From NCBI GenBank assembly GCA_023260495.1, contig JALQVB010000035.1, positions 1-10,642 of the forward strand: a stretch of DNA of 10,642 bases. Direction: 5' to 3'. The notes under the pieces were generated by a model, which was not told the DNA's origin, did not search any database, and was given only the letters and a program-made list of their open reading frames with translations. Below are positions 1-5,826 of this stretch, one piece after another. The DNA comes from Aquiluna sp. (GTDB taxonomy: Bacteria > Actinomycetota > Actinomycetes > Actinomycetales > Microbacteriaceae). Each line of letters begins with the position of its first letter. Position 1 is the first letter of the stretch. The translations under genes were made by a program, and so were the position numbers.

Positions 1-227
1 TCACCAGGTTTGAATTCGACACCGCAGATCTTGCCGAGCTGGCTTTCGAGTGGGAGCGCTCAATAGACGAAATGAGCGCCGGAGATGATGAACTCTCCTC
101 CTATGTCGATCAGCTCGAAAAAACGCGCGACGAGCAAGACAGTGAAGAAGCTTCCGGCGATGCACTAGCTCGGGAGTTTGAGCGCTACTTACGCCAGCGC
201 CCAGAGAGCAAGGGTGAGGGCGCTTAG
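1..227 (+). CDS. PAC2-family protein, C-terminal fragment
   Basis: This is the last 74 residues of a protein whose start lies before the window; the readable frame begins at base 3 and ends with TAG at 225-227. The tail is acidic and looks helical: a stretch around FEWERSIDEM, then DDELSSYVDQLEK and finally ALAREFERYLRQRPES. This pattern (Trp-Glu-Arg helix, YV-x-x-LE, then a FERYLR tail) resembles the C-terminus of actinobacterial PAC2-family (proteasome assembly chaperone-like) proteins. In that family the conserved core lies upstream, so the assignment rests on the tail and on its position next to uppP. The biochemical role of bacterial PAC2 proteins is not well settled. The gene runs into uppP tail to tail and shares the bases TTAG with it. 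Confidence 0.55.
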   Translation, partial: TRFEFDTADLAELAFEWERSIDEMSAGDDELSSYVDQLEKTRDEQDSEEASGDALAREFERYLRQRPESKGEGA

Positions 228-1051
228 ATAGCCCCGATTCCCAATGCCAAGAGCAGCAGCGACCCCACAGCAACTCTCCAGATGACAAACGGCAGGTAGG
301 AACCGCGAATCAGGTAGCGCAGCAGCCAAGCGATGACCGCGTATCCCACAGCGAAGCTAACCACGGTGGCCACGGCGGTTCCGAGCAGCAGGTCAGCAGG
401 CAGGTCCCCCACTGTCTTCAAAAACTGATAGCTACCGCTAGCCAGCACTGCTGGAATAGCCAGCAGGAAGCTGTAGCGAGCCGCTGCTTCCCGGGTGAAG
501 CCCAGCAGCAAACCAACCGTGATTGAGCCGCCCGATCGGGAAACTCCCGGGATGAGCGCCATCGCTTGACCCAGACCAAAAGCAATACCGCTGCCAACTC
601 CAAGCTCGCTCAGCGGCTTTGTTTTGCGTCCGAACCTATCCGCTAGTCCCAGAATCACTCCGAACACAATCAGCGTGAAGCCAATAATCCAGAGTTGACG
701 AACGTCGTTTTCCAAGAAGTTTTGGAAGCTCAAACCGAGGATCACAATCGGCAAAGTTCCGACGATGATCAGCCAACCTAGTTTTGAGTTCGAATCCTGT
801 TTCGACCACGGCCTAAAGCCACCGGTAAACCAGGCCTTTAGTACTTCGACAATCGTTTTGAAAAAGTAACTAATCACGGCCAGTTCGGTGCCAATCTGGA
901 TGGTCGCAATGAATGCCGTCAGCTCCGGCTTCGAGAGCGTGCCAAGGTCCAACAGCTCCTGAGCTATTTGGACGTGTGCAGATGAGGAGATTGGCAGGAA
1001 CTCGGTCAAGCCTTGAATCAGGCCAAGCAGGATGGCCTCAAAAATGTTCAC
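224..1051 (-). CDS. uppP: Undecaprenyl-diphosphatase (BacA/UppP family)
   Basis: This membrane enzyme removes a phosphate from undecaprenyl diphosphate, regenerating the lipid carrier for peptidoglycan and other envelope polymers. At 275 residues it has the usual family length. The (E/Q)xxxE motif is Q13-GLT-E17, followed by FLPISSSAH with H26; the second signature PGVSRSGGS lies near 168-176 with R172. Several hydrophobic segments run through 94-110, 121-137, 193-206, 221-245 and 255-274, fitting a polytopic membrane protein. The start is GTG at 1051, only 3 bases after the stop of the small gene at 1055-1258, so the two are probably one operon with uppP second; only a weak AGAAG-like ribosome site is seen. 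The stop TAA overlaps the stop of the convergent PAC2-family gene by 4 bases. Family assignment is very secure. Confidence 0.96.
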   Translation of the reverse strand: MNIFEAILLGLIQGLTEFLPISSSAHVQIAQELLDLGTLSKPELTAFIATIQIGTELAVISYFFKTIVEVLKAWFTGGFRPWSKQDSNSKLGWLIIVGTLPIVILGLSFQNFLENDVRQLWIIGFTLIVFGVILGLADRFGRKTKPLSELGVGSGIAFGLGQAMALIPGVSRSGGSITVGLLLGFTREAAARYSFLLAIPAVLASGSYQFLKTVGDLPADLLLGTAVATVVSFAVGYAVIAWLLRYLIRGSYLPFVIWRVAVGSLLLLALGIGAI

Positions 1052-1054
1052 TAT

Positions 1055-1258
1055 TTATTCTTCTGCCAATTCAAACGGTAGGTACTCGCCAAATGCCTCT
1101 TGCAGAGCCTCCTCGTAGCCAAGGAAGGCGTCCTCGAGATTTTCATACGAGCGATTCAAGGTCTCATCGCTGCCATCGCGCTTGGTCGCGCAGGCATCGA
1201 GGTGCTGCTCGAGGGCAGAAACTAGCTTCTGCAGTGCCATCGCTGGTTGCTCGCTCAT
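1055..1258 (-). CDS. Small acidic helical protein, function unknown
   Basis: This encodes 67 residues, rich in Glu, Ala and Leu, with no signal peptide or membrane segment. Heptad-like hydrophobic spacing (LQKLVSALEQHL near 9-20, and YENLEDAFLGYEEALQEAF near 38-56) suggests two helices, perhaps a helical hairpin, joined by a polar loop around CATKRDGSDE. I do not recognise a named family. It is real rather than spurious: it begins with ATG, has a -35/-10 promoter placed so that transcription would start at that ATG (leaderless), and sits directly upstream of uppP with a 3-base gap. Similar small proteins are probably conserved in related Microbacteriaceae, but that is a guess. Expression together with uppP is likely; a functional link to the lipid carrier cycle is not shown by the sequence. 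Confidence 0.75.
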   Translation of the reverse strand: MSEQPAMALQKLVSALEQHLDACATKRDGSDETLNRSYENLEDAFLGYEEALQEAFGEYLPFELAEE

Positions 1259-1264
1259 AACTAA

Positions 1265-1293
1265 AAACTAGCGCCTGTGTGCCCGCTAGCCAA
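1265..1293 (-). promoter_or_regulatory. Promoter for the small gene and uppP (leaderless start)
   Basis: On the minus strand TTGGCT (1293 to 1288) and TAGTTT (1270 to 1265) are separated by 17 bases, the classic -35/-10 spacing. The -10 hexamer is followed by six bases (TTAGTT) and then the ATG at 1258, so the predicted transcription start is the A of the start codon. No Shine-Dalgarno lies in front of this ATG. This is the best complete promoter in the window. Confidence 0.6.
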
Positions 1294-1325
1294 GTAGCAA
1301 GGTGTATTGGCGGGTCATTTCGTGG

Positions 1326-1331
1326 TAGATT
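1326..1331 (+). promoter_or_regulatory. Possible -10 element of tRNA-Leu
   Basis: TAGATT fits the TANNNT pattern and would place the transcription start about 6 bases before the mature tRNA end at 1344. No convincing -35 hexamer is at the right distance: TTGGCG at 1307-1312 is only 13 bases away. The call rests on the -10 alone. The divergent promoter of the small gene and uppP lies about 33 bases to the left. Confidence 0.35.
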
Positions 1332-1343
1332 GTGCTGTCATCT

Positions 1344-1427
1344 GTCCGGGTGGCGGAATGGTAGACGCGCTAGCTTGAGGTGCTAGTCCTCGCATAGAGG
1401 GTAGGGGTTCAAGTCCCCTCTCGGACA
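1344..1427 (+). tRNA. tRNA-Leu (anticodon GAG)
   Basis: This 84-base class II tRNA decodes the leucine codon CUC. The acceptor stem GTCCGGG (1344-1350) pairs with CTCGGAC (1420-1426) with one G-T pair, and the discriminator base is A1427. The D arm contains GCGGAATGGTAGACGC. The anticodon stem CTAGC/GCTAG closes a 7-base loop TTGAGGT with GAG at 1377-1379. A long variable arm pairs CCTC with GAGG, and the T arm is AGGGG-TTCAAGT-CCCCT. The long variable arm is typical of leucine tRNAs. The terminal CCA is not encoded (CGA follows), so it must be added enzymatically. The sir2 start codon lies only 21 bases after the tRNA end. Confidence 0.97.
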
Positions 1428-1436
1428 CGAACGATT

Positions 1437-1442
1437 TAGAAT
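1437..1442 (+). promoter_or_regulatory. Putative -10 element for a leaderless sir2 mRNA
   Basis: TAGAAT lies between the tRNA end and the sirtuin gene and is followed by exactly six bases (CGCCCT) and the GTG start at 1449. There is no Shine-Dalgarno in this gap. The geometry is the same as at five other starts in the window. Any -35 contact would fall inside the T arm and acceptor stem of the tRNA gene, and no TTGACA-like hexamer is seen there, so co-transcription with the tRNA remains possible. Confidence 0.5.
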
Positions 1443-1448
1443 CGCCCT

Positions 1449-2279
1449 GTGAGTAACGAAATCTTTGATCCTGCTATCAGCTACTCACTTGAGCGCGCCA
1501 GAGAGCTAATCGACGGCGCTGCCACCCTTGTGCTCACCGGAGCCGGCATCTCCACCTCCAGCGGAATACCTGACTACCGAGGCGAAGGCCGGGTGCAGCG
1601 CCATCCTCTGACCTTTGATGAATTCATGACCTCCCCCAGCCACCAGGCGCGCTACTGGGCTCGCAGCTATGTTGGCTTTAACCGCATTGCTGCCGCGGAG
1701 CCAAATCCTGGCCACTTCGCAATTGCTCGGGCCGAGCAAACTGGCAAAGTCCACCACATCATCACGCAGAACGTAGATGGTTTGCATCAAAAGGCAGGTG
1801 CCACCAAGGTCGTTGAGCTTCACGGCAGGCTCGATCGCATCAATTGCACGGGCTGCGGCAAGACCATCTCGCGCTCCGAGATGGATGACCTGATTCGGCT
1901 TCTGAACCCTGGCGTGGAGAAAAACCTGAAGGCGGAATTTGCACCGGACGGCGATGCCGACATTGAGGTGCCTGCTGGTTTTCAGGTTCCGCACTGCGTT
2001 GACTGCGAATCCCATTTCAAGCCCGATGTAGTTTTCTTTGGCGAGCAGGTGCCACTGACCCGGGTTGAGCTGGCAAACTCGCTCGTTGATTCAGCGGGGG
2101 CCATGCTTGTTGCGGGTAGCTCGCTCACCGTGAACTCGGGACTGCGGTTGGTGAAGCGGGCTAAGGCACGGGAGATTCCGGTTGTAATTGTGAATCTAGG
2201 CGAGACCAAAGCGGATGCGATAGCTGACGTGAAAATCAATGCCTCCACCACCGATCTGCTGGGAGCACTGTTTGACTGA
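1449..2279 (+). CDS. NAD-dependent protein deacylase, class II sirtuin (SIRT4-like)
   Basis: Sirtuins use NAD+ to remove acyl groups from lysine side chains, giving nicotinamide and O-acyl-ADP-ribose. In bacteria this links protein acylation, for example of acyl-CoA synthetases, to NAD status. The 276-residue protein shows the whole family signature: the NAD-binding GAGISTSSGIPDYRG (31-45), TQNVDGLHQ (106-114), the catalytic His H125 in ELHG, a zinc site C133/C136 and C183/C186, KPDVVFFGE (191-199) and VAGSSLTV (221-228). The long insert between the Cys pairs and the FxVP segment are typical of class II enzymes. The class III lysine-desuccinylase Tyr-Arg pair is not evident. The start is GTG, with no ribosome site but a -10-like TAGAAT at leaderless distance. 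The gene overlaps the following histidine phosphatase by 8 bases, so they form an operon. Acyl specificity cannot be read from the sequence. Confidence 0.93.
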   Translation: MSNEIFDPAISYSLERARELIDGAATLVLTGAGISTSSGIPDYRGEGRVQRHPLTFDEFMTSPSHQARYWARSYVGFNRIAAAEPNPGHFAIARAEQTGKVHHIITQNVDGLHQKAGATKVVELHGRLDRINCTGCGKTISRSEMDDLIRLLNPGVEKNLKAEFAPDGDADIEVPAGFQVPHCVDCESHFKPDVVFFGEQVPLTRVELANSLVDSAGAMLVAGSSLTVNSGLRLVKRAKAREIPVVIVNLGETKADAIADVKINASTTDLLGALFD

Positions 2280-2850
2280 GACAGTTTTAGGTTTGTTCCG
2301 TCACGGTCAAACCGATTGGAACATTGACCTGCGCCTGCAGGGTACAGCTGACATACCGATGAACGAGTTTGGTATAGCTCAGGTCGCCAACGCCGCGAAG
2401 CATGTGGCAAATCAGCAGTGGGACCTGATACTTTCCTCACCGCTTGGTAGAGCCAGGCACTCGGCAGAGATTATTGCCGACCACACCGGCCACGGCGAAA
2501 TCATCGAAACAGACCACCTGCTGGAGCGGGCCTTCGGAATCGGTGAGGGGATGCTCTATTCCGAGTGGCACGACAAGTTTGCTCATCTAGATGAGATTCC
2601 AGGTGCGGAATCCACTGCCCAGATAACTAGGCGGGCCGAGCAGCTACTGACCTTTATTGAGCGCGAATACCCCAGCCAACGAATCTTGGCGGTGAGCCAC
2701 GGTGCTCTGATTCGCTACGTTCTAGATGTTGTCTCCGATGGCACGATACCTCCGGCCGGCGAGCGGCTGCAAAATGCATCGCTCCATGTGCTTCGACACC
2801 TGGAGGGATGGCAATTGGATGGCTGGGCTCCCCAGCCGCTAGGCAGTTAG
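2272..2850 (+). CDS. Histidine phosphatase (phosphoglycerate mutase-like) family protein
   Basis: This 192-residue cytoplasmic phosphatase has the RHG motif FRHGQTDWN (9-17) with the phospho-accepting His H11, a conserved Arg in SSPLGRARHSAEI (55-67, R60), the acidic residue E85 in LLERAFG, and the second catalytic His H143 in VSHGALIRYV. This fits the small broad-specificity histidine phosphatases. True glycolytic phosphoglycerate mutase is unlikely at this length. The frame stays open upstream to an ATG at 2239, but I prefer TTG at 2272: GGGAG at 2261-2265 lies 6 bases before it, and it gives the family-like start MTETVLGLFRHG. It overlaps the sirtuin by 8 bases (translational coupling). 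In mycobacteria, as I recall, a related phosphatase lies beside uppP, as here at one remove. The substrate is unknown; sugar phosphates or phosphoglycerate derivatives are possible. It ends 12 bases inside the convergent glycosyltransferase gene. Confidence 0.85.
   Translation: MTETVLGLFRHGQTDWNIDLRLQGTADIPMNEFGIAQVANAAKHVANQQWDLILSSPLGRARHSAEIIADHTGHGEIIETDHLLERAFGIGEGMLYSEWHDKFAHLDEIPGAESTAQITRRAEQLLTFIEREYPSQRILAVSHGALIRYVLDVVSDGTIPPAGERLQNASLHVLRHLEGWQLDGWAPQPLGS
2821..2837 (-). other. Perfect hairpin at the end of the glycosyltransferase gene, no U tract
   Basis: GGCTGGG (2821-2827) and CCCAGCC (2831-2837) form a 7-base-pair stem with a 3-base loop, one base downstream of the minus-strand stop codon at 2839-2841. 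It lies within the last codons of the histidine phosphatase. Neither direction is followed by a run of T, so it is not a canonical intrinsic terminator. It could still help stop or stabilise the glycosyltransferase transcript. Confidence 0.4.
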
Positions 2851-3918
2851 TTCCTCGGCAAGCTCAAGCAGCAACTCTGCCGAGTCTTCCCAGGTGAAGA
2901 ATTTGGCCTGATCGACGCCCAGCTGGGATTGCAGCTTCCACGCCTTTGGGTCATCCAGCTTTCTCACCTGAGCCGCAAAGTCAGCGGGATCCTTTGGGCT
3001 AAACCTCAGCCCAGCGGCCCCAGCAACCTCTTCAAAGATCGGAATATCGCTAAGTACGACCGGGCAGCCGTGACTCATTGCCTCAACCACGGGGATTCCA
3101 AAGCCTTCATCCAAGGAGGCACTGACCAAGGCCTGCGACTGATCCAGCAGGGTCTGATAGGTCGCATCGCTAACCCCGTCCAGGAAAATCACTGTGGCTC
3201 CAACCTCGTCAGCTAGTGCCCCGAGCGCTTGCTTCCGCTCCGGCTTTATCCTGCTGAGCATCAACAGGCGATGCTCTGGAAGCTGGCCCATGCCACGAAT
3301 TAGAGTCTCGACATTTTTGTATTCGATAAAGCTACCCATGTAAACGAGCTGCTTGCTGCTGCTGCGGTTCTTTCGCGACAGCGAAGCCGGCGCCATTGAG
3401 GCATTGTGAATGACTTTGAGCGGACGACGAGTAAGCCTGGCAGCCGCGATCTGCTCTGCGCTGGTTTCCGATACGGTGGCGACTGCATCGGCCGCATTGA
3501 GCATAAGTCGCTGCGGCCAGTAGACCAGGTGATACAAGAACCAAACCCCGCGGATAAACATGTTGAAGTCACCCGGTGGTGTGCGATGGCGGTAATAAAT
3601 CAAATCGTGCAGAGTGGAGACCAGCTTGAACTTTCGCCCAAGAGCCAAAGTTGTCTGCATGGGCGAAAACAGCAGCCTGACGTCCTCCTTGTTCAGCCGC
3701 AGGCCCAGGGTGAGCTCCTTTAGTGAAACGAGCTTGTTGGCCCGGTAGCACCTAATGTTCGGATGCTTGGGAAGCGCTGCTTCTTGGGCTGGACTGTCAG
3801 TGATTACCGTTACATCGATAAGTTCGGCGAGAGCAGTGATGAGCCCAACGGAGTATCGAGAGATTCCATCAGGATGCACCGGATCGATGTAGCGACCGTC
3901 AAACCAAAGACCCTGCAA
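2839..3918 (-). CDS. GT4-family glycosyltransferase
   Basis: This cytoplasmic GT-B fold enzyme of family GT4 transfers a sugar from a nucleotide donor; 359 residues from the chosen start. The N-terminal acceptor domain begins WFDGRYIDPVHPDGISRYS, containing the GISRY motif common in GT4 enzymes. The donor domain has LVYMGSFIEYKN and the retaining-enzyme E-x7-E motif in DEGFGIPVVEAMSHG, followed by PVVLSDIPIF. I choose TTG at 3918: GGAG lies 7 bases before it, and it is one base after the hydrolase stop (TAG-A-TTG). An in-frame ATG at 3972 would add 18 residues and overlap the hydrolase by 53 bases without a ribosome site. Co-transcription with the hydrolase is clear. The acceptor is not identifiable; an envelope glycan or glycolipid is likely. 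No membrane segment or signal peptide is seen. Confidence 0.85.
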   Translation of the reverse strand: MQGLWFDGRYIDPVHPDGISRYSVGLITALAELIDVTVITDSPAQEAALPKHPNIRCYRANKLVSLKELTLGLRLNKEDVRLLFSPMQTTLALGRKFKLVSTLHDLIYYRHRTPPGDFNMFIRGVWFLYHLVYWPQRLMLNAADAVATVSETSAEQIAAARLTRRPLKVIHNASMAPASLSRKNRSSSKQLVYMGSFIEYKNVETLIRGMGQLPEHRLLMLSRIKPERKQALGALADEVGATVIFLDGVSDATYQTLLDQSQALVSASLDEGFGIPVVEAMSHGCPVVLSDIPIFEEVAGAAGLRFSPKDPADFAAQVRKLDDPKAWKLQSQLGVDQAKFFTWEDSAELLLELAEELTA

Positions 3919-3919
3919 T

Positions 3920-4771
3920 CTATTGCTCCACAAATTCGGAAACCAGCTCTGCAACCTCAGCCACGGTTTCATAGTGCGTGAGGTGCCCCACCGATTTGAT
4001 GACCCTGAGCTCGCCGGCAGTCAGCTGAGCAAGCGCCTGCTGGCCACCCAGTGGCGCAACCAGGTCCTTTTGCCCAGCGACTATGAGCAGCCGCTGCGGA
4101 AGTGAGTCGCAAAAGTCGAGCACATTACCGTTTCGGGCTGCCTGGTAAGCCTCCAAGACCACACGGTTTTCGGCAAATGAAGAAAAGTAGTTGGAGTGTT
4201 GGCGATGAATGAAGCTGCGAAGCTTGGGTTTCTGTGTCTTCGTCAGTCCAATCGACATCAGCCGCACTGCGGCCTGAGAGCGAAGCAGGTTGGAGCCCGA
4301 CTTGGCTCCAGCCCGGTAGTAGGAGTCGGCAATTCGGTTTGGCAGCGAATCAATCTCGGAGGCTCTAGTGGTTATCGGATTTTGCAAAATAAGCCTCGGC
4401 ACATCCAGTCCGTCGGAAATTGCCTTAGTCACAACCAGGGATCCAAAGCTGTGTCCCAGCAGAGCATCTATGGGTCCAATCTGCTTCAAGAAATCGCGCA
4501 GCCATCGGCTGTAGCCAGCGAGATCATGCCTATCCGCAAGCGCAGGAGTCTTGCCAAAGCCCGGTAGATCGGGGATCACGAACTGCATCTCGGGAAGCGC
4601 CCCGGCTAGACCGAGCAGGCCATGGTGATCGCCGCGGAAGCCGTGAATCAAAGCGAGCCTTGGTCCCGCATTTCCGATGTGCCAAGTAGCGGTGTTTCCG
4701 ACATCCCTGCGCTCAGCACGACCCTGGGCGAGACTAAAGAGGGTCTGCGGCGAACTTTTCAACACCTGCAC
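3920..4771 (-). CDS. Alpha/beta hydrolase
   Basis: This is a 283-residue alpha/beta-hydrolase fold protein. The oxyanion-hole strand is LIHGFRGDH (41-49). It is followed by VIPDLPGFGKT (65-75), the nucleophile elbow GHSFGS (106-111, Ser S108), the acid in VAGQKDLVAP (D236) and the catalytic His H263 in VGHLTHYE. A helical cap domain occupies roughly 135-215. Substrate class (ester, amide, lactone, haloalkane) cannot be read off. The start is GTG at 4771, because TAGACT plus six bases sits immediately before it, the leaderless arrangement seen at other genes here; an in-frame GTG at 4765 is the alternative. The stop TAG is one base from the TTG start of the glycosyltransferase, so both are one operon. 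The pairing hints at work on the same molecule, for instance deacylation of a glycolipid, but this is only inference. Confidence 0.87.
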   Translation of the reverse strand: MQVLKSSPQTLFSLAQGRAERRDVGNTATWHIGNAGPRLALIHGFRGDHHGLLGLAGALPEMQFVIPDLPGFGKTPALADRHDLAGYSRWLRDFLKQIGPIDALLGHSFGSLVVTKAISDGLDVPRLILQNPITTRASEIDSLPNRIADSYYRAGAKSGSNLLRSQAAVRLMSIGLTKTQKPKLRSFIHRQHSNYFSSFAENRVVLEAYQAARNGNVLDFCDSLPQRLLIVAGQKDLVAPLGGQQALAQLTAGELRVIKSVGHLTHYETVAEVAELVSEFVEQ

Positions 4772-4777
4772 GCCACC

Positions 4778-4783
4778 AGTCTA
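4778..4783 (-). promoter_or_regulatory. Putative -10 element for a leaderless hydrolase mRNA
   Basis: TAGACT on the minus strand is followed by exactly six bases (GGTGGC) and then the GTG start at 4771. No -35 consensus stands out 16-18 bases upstream (CATAGT region). It lies in the 54-base gap between the hydrolase and the divergent exonuclease. The GGTGG in the spacer could alternatively act as a weak ribosome site if transcription starts further upstream. Confidence 0.45.
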
Positions 4784-4814
4784 AGTTGTGGGCAGGATTC
4801 ACTATGGTGAGGGC

Positions 4815-4820
4815 AGGAGA
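4815..4820 (+). promoter_or_regulatory. Ribosome binding site of the exonuclease gene
   Basis: AGGAGA lies 5 bases before the ATG at 4826 and decides that start. TATGGT at 4803-4808 fits a -10 hexamer; with the usual distance, transcription would begin at about 4815, giving a leader of only about 11 bases that starts with the ribosome site. The ribosome site is firm, the promoter is tentative. Confidence 0.6.
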
Positions 4821-4825
4821 TATTA

Positions 4826-5533
4826 ATGTTGGATTTTGATTTCGAGCCAGAGGCAGCAAGCTGGTCTAAGCAGTTGGCGGTCTTCGACCTCGAGACAACG
4901 GGTCTGGATGTCACCACCTCGAGAATCGTCACGGCGTGTATCGCGGTTATAGATCAGAACGGCGAACCAACCGAGATCCACGAATGGCTGGTAAATCCAG
5001 GGATTGACATTCCGGAAGCTGCGAGCAACGTGCATGGAATAACCACCGAAGTTGCCATTGAGCGAGGAATGCAGCCCGAGCTGGCCACCAGTGAAATTAC
5101 CGACAAGCTCCGCTCGCTGAATAGCTCAATGCCCCTGGTTGCCTTCAATGCCGCTTACGATTTCAGCCTTTTGAAGCACGAGGCAATTCGCTACGGCTGG
5201 GAGCCGCTGGAGCCAAAGCCTGTGGTCGATCCCCTCGTGATAGATCGGAAGCTGGACAAGTGGCGCAAGGGAAAGCGCACCCTCACCGCCCTATGTTCAC
5301 TCTTTAGTGTCGAGCTCTCCGATGCCCACAACTCGACGGCAGACGCAATTGCAGCAGGTCGGCTGGCTCAGCGGTTAGCCGCGAAGCACCCAGATCTGGA
5401 TATGGATGTGAACGAACTGCACGAGCTACAGCGCGGCTGGGCGGATGAGTGGAGCCTCAGCATGCAGGAGTTCCTTAAAAAGCAAAACCGCCCGGATTTC
5501 CGGGCGGAATTGGGTTGGCCAATCAAAGATTAG
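4826..5533 (+). CDS. DnaQ-like (DEDDh) 3'-5' exonuclease
   Basis: This is a stand-alone exonuclease-domain protein of 235 residues, likely cutting DNA or RNA from the 3' end with two metal ions. The DEDDh set is complete: D21 and E23 in VFDLETTGLD (Exo I), D112 in AFNAAYDFSLLKHE (Exo II), and H168/D173 in AHNSTADAIAAG (Exo III). The C-terminal 45 residues (ELHELQRGWADEWSLSMQEF and onward) form a tail seen in small actinobacterial exonucleases rather than in the polymerase epsilon subunit. No helicase or polymerase domain is fused, so a role in repair, proofreading or nucleotide salvage is open. Its last 16 codons also encode the terminator of the opposing L31 gene. It ends TAG at 5531-5533 and shares TTAG with that gene. 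A strong AGGAGA ribosome site precedes the ATG. Confidence 0.9.
   Translation: MLDFDFEPEAASWSKQLAVFDLETTGLDVTTSRIVTACIAVIDQNGEPTEIHEWLVNPGIDIPEAASNVHGITTEVAIERGMQPELATSEITDKLRSLNSSMPLVAFNAAYDFSLLKHEAIRYGWEPLEPKPVVDPLVIDRKLDKWRKGKRTLTALCSLFSVELSDAHNSTADAIAAGRLAQRLAAKHPDLDMDVNELHELQRGWADEWSLSMQEFLKKQNRPDFRAELGWPIKD
5477..5507 (-). terminator. Intrinsic terminator of rpmE2, inside the exonuclease gene
   Basis: Read on the minus strand, CCGCCCGG, a 4-base loop (AAAT) and CCGGGCGG form a perfect 8-base-pair GC-rich stem, directly followed by TTTTGCTTTTT. It begins 22 bases after the rpmE2 stop codon. On the plus strand the hairpin is followed by AATTGGG, so it is directional for the minus strand. 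It is built from the codons for NRPDFRA and the preceding lysines of the exonuclease. Confidence 0.85.
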
Positions 5534-5778
5534 CTGAAGTTCTTGTAGCGCTCGTTGAAGCGCTCTACGCGGCCAGCTGCGTCCATGATGCGCTGCTTTC
5601 CGGTGTAGAACGGGTGGCTTGCCGAGCTGATTTCAACATCGTAGACAGGGTAGGAGTTTCCGTCTTCCCACTCGATGGTCTTGTCGCTGGTTAGCGTCGA
5701 ACGGGTTAGAAAGGCAACTCCGGAAGCCAGGTCGCGAAAGACTACTGGGCCGTAGTTAGGGTGAATGTCAGCCTTCAT
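5530..5778 (-). CDS. rpmE2: 50S ribosomal protein L31, type B (zinc-free form)
   Basis: This 82-residue ribosomal protein helps bridge the 50S and 30S subunits. The start KADIHPNYGPVVFRD and the ending SASHPFYTGKQRIMDAAGRVERFNERY are family signatures. It contains no cysteine at all, so it is the C-minus, zinc-independent paralogue (type B). In many actinobacteria that form is made under zinc starvation to replace the zinc-binding L31. I see no palindromic Zur-like box upstream, so zinc control is not supported here, and this could be the only L31 of a small genome. AAGGAA sits 4 bases before the ATG. The leader is about 42 bases if the TAGGCT promoter upstream is used. Its stop shares TTAG with the exonuclease, and a strong terminator follows. 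Confidence 0.96.
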   Translation of the reverse strand: MKADIHPNYGPVVFRDLASGVAFLTRSTLTSDKTIEWEDGNSYPVYDVEISSASHPFYTGKQRIMDAAGRVERFNERYKNFS

Positions 5779-5826
5779 TGTTTCCTTCTAAAAAGTTTTT
5801 CCGCGCAAAACGCGCAACAGCGGGAA

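Noticed and set aside
182..200. GCGCT/AGCGC repeat in the PAC2 gene as uppP terminator
   Set aside because: Only five pairs with a nine-base loop and no T run on the minus strand; probably chance in GC-rich coding DNA.
913..1260. Open frame of 115 codons on the plus strand over uppP and the small gene
   Set aside because: It is antisense to uppP, which is certain, and to the small gene, which has a strong promoter. No start signal is seen.
1307..1312. TTGGCG as -35 box for the tRNA gene
   Set aside because: It is only 13 bases from the TAGATT hexamer, too short for a usual sigma-70-type promoter.
1506..2015. Open frame of 169 codons antisense to the sirtuin gene
   Set aside because: Its translation has no recognisable motif and low-complexity composition, while the plus strand encodes a complete sirtuin with all motifs. 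It is a shadow of codon bias.
2239..2271. Upstream extension of the histidine phosphatase to ATG 2239
   Set aside because: The extra residues MPPPPICWEHC are unlike the family and lie inside sir2; TTG 2272 has GGGAG at good spacing and gives the usual start.
1982..2440. Open frame of 152 codons on the minus strand across the sirtuin/phosphatase overlap
   Set aside because: It covers two well-supported plus-strand genes, has no promoter or ribosome site, and its protein resembles nothing.
3919..3972. Upstream ATG start for the glycosyltransferase
   Set aside because: No ribosome site precedes it and it would overlap the hydrolase by 53 bases; TTG 3918 has GGAG seven bases before it. It cannot be excluded entirely.
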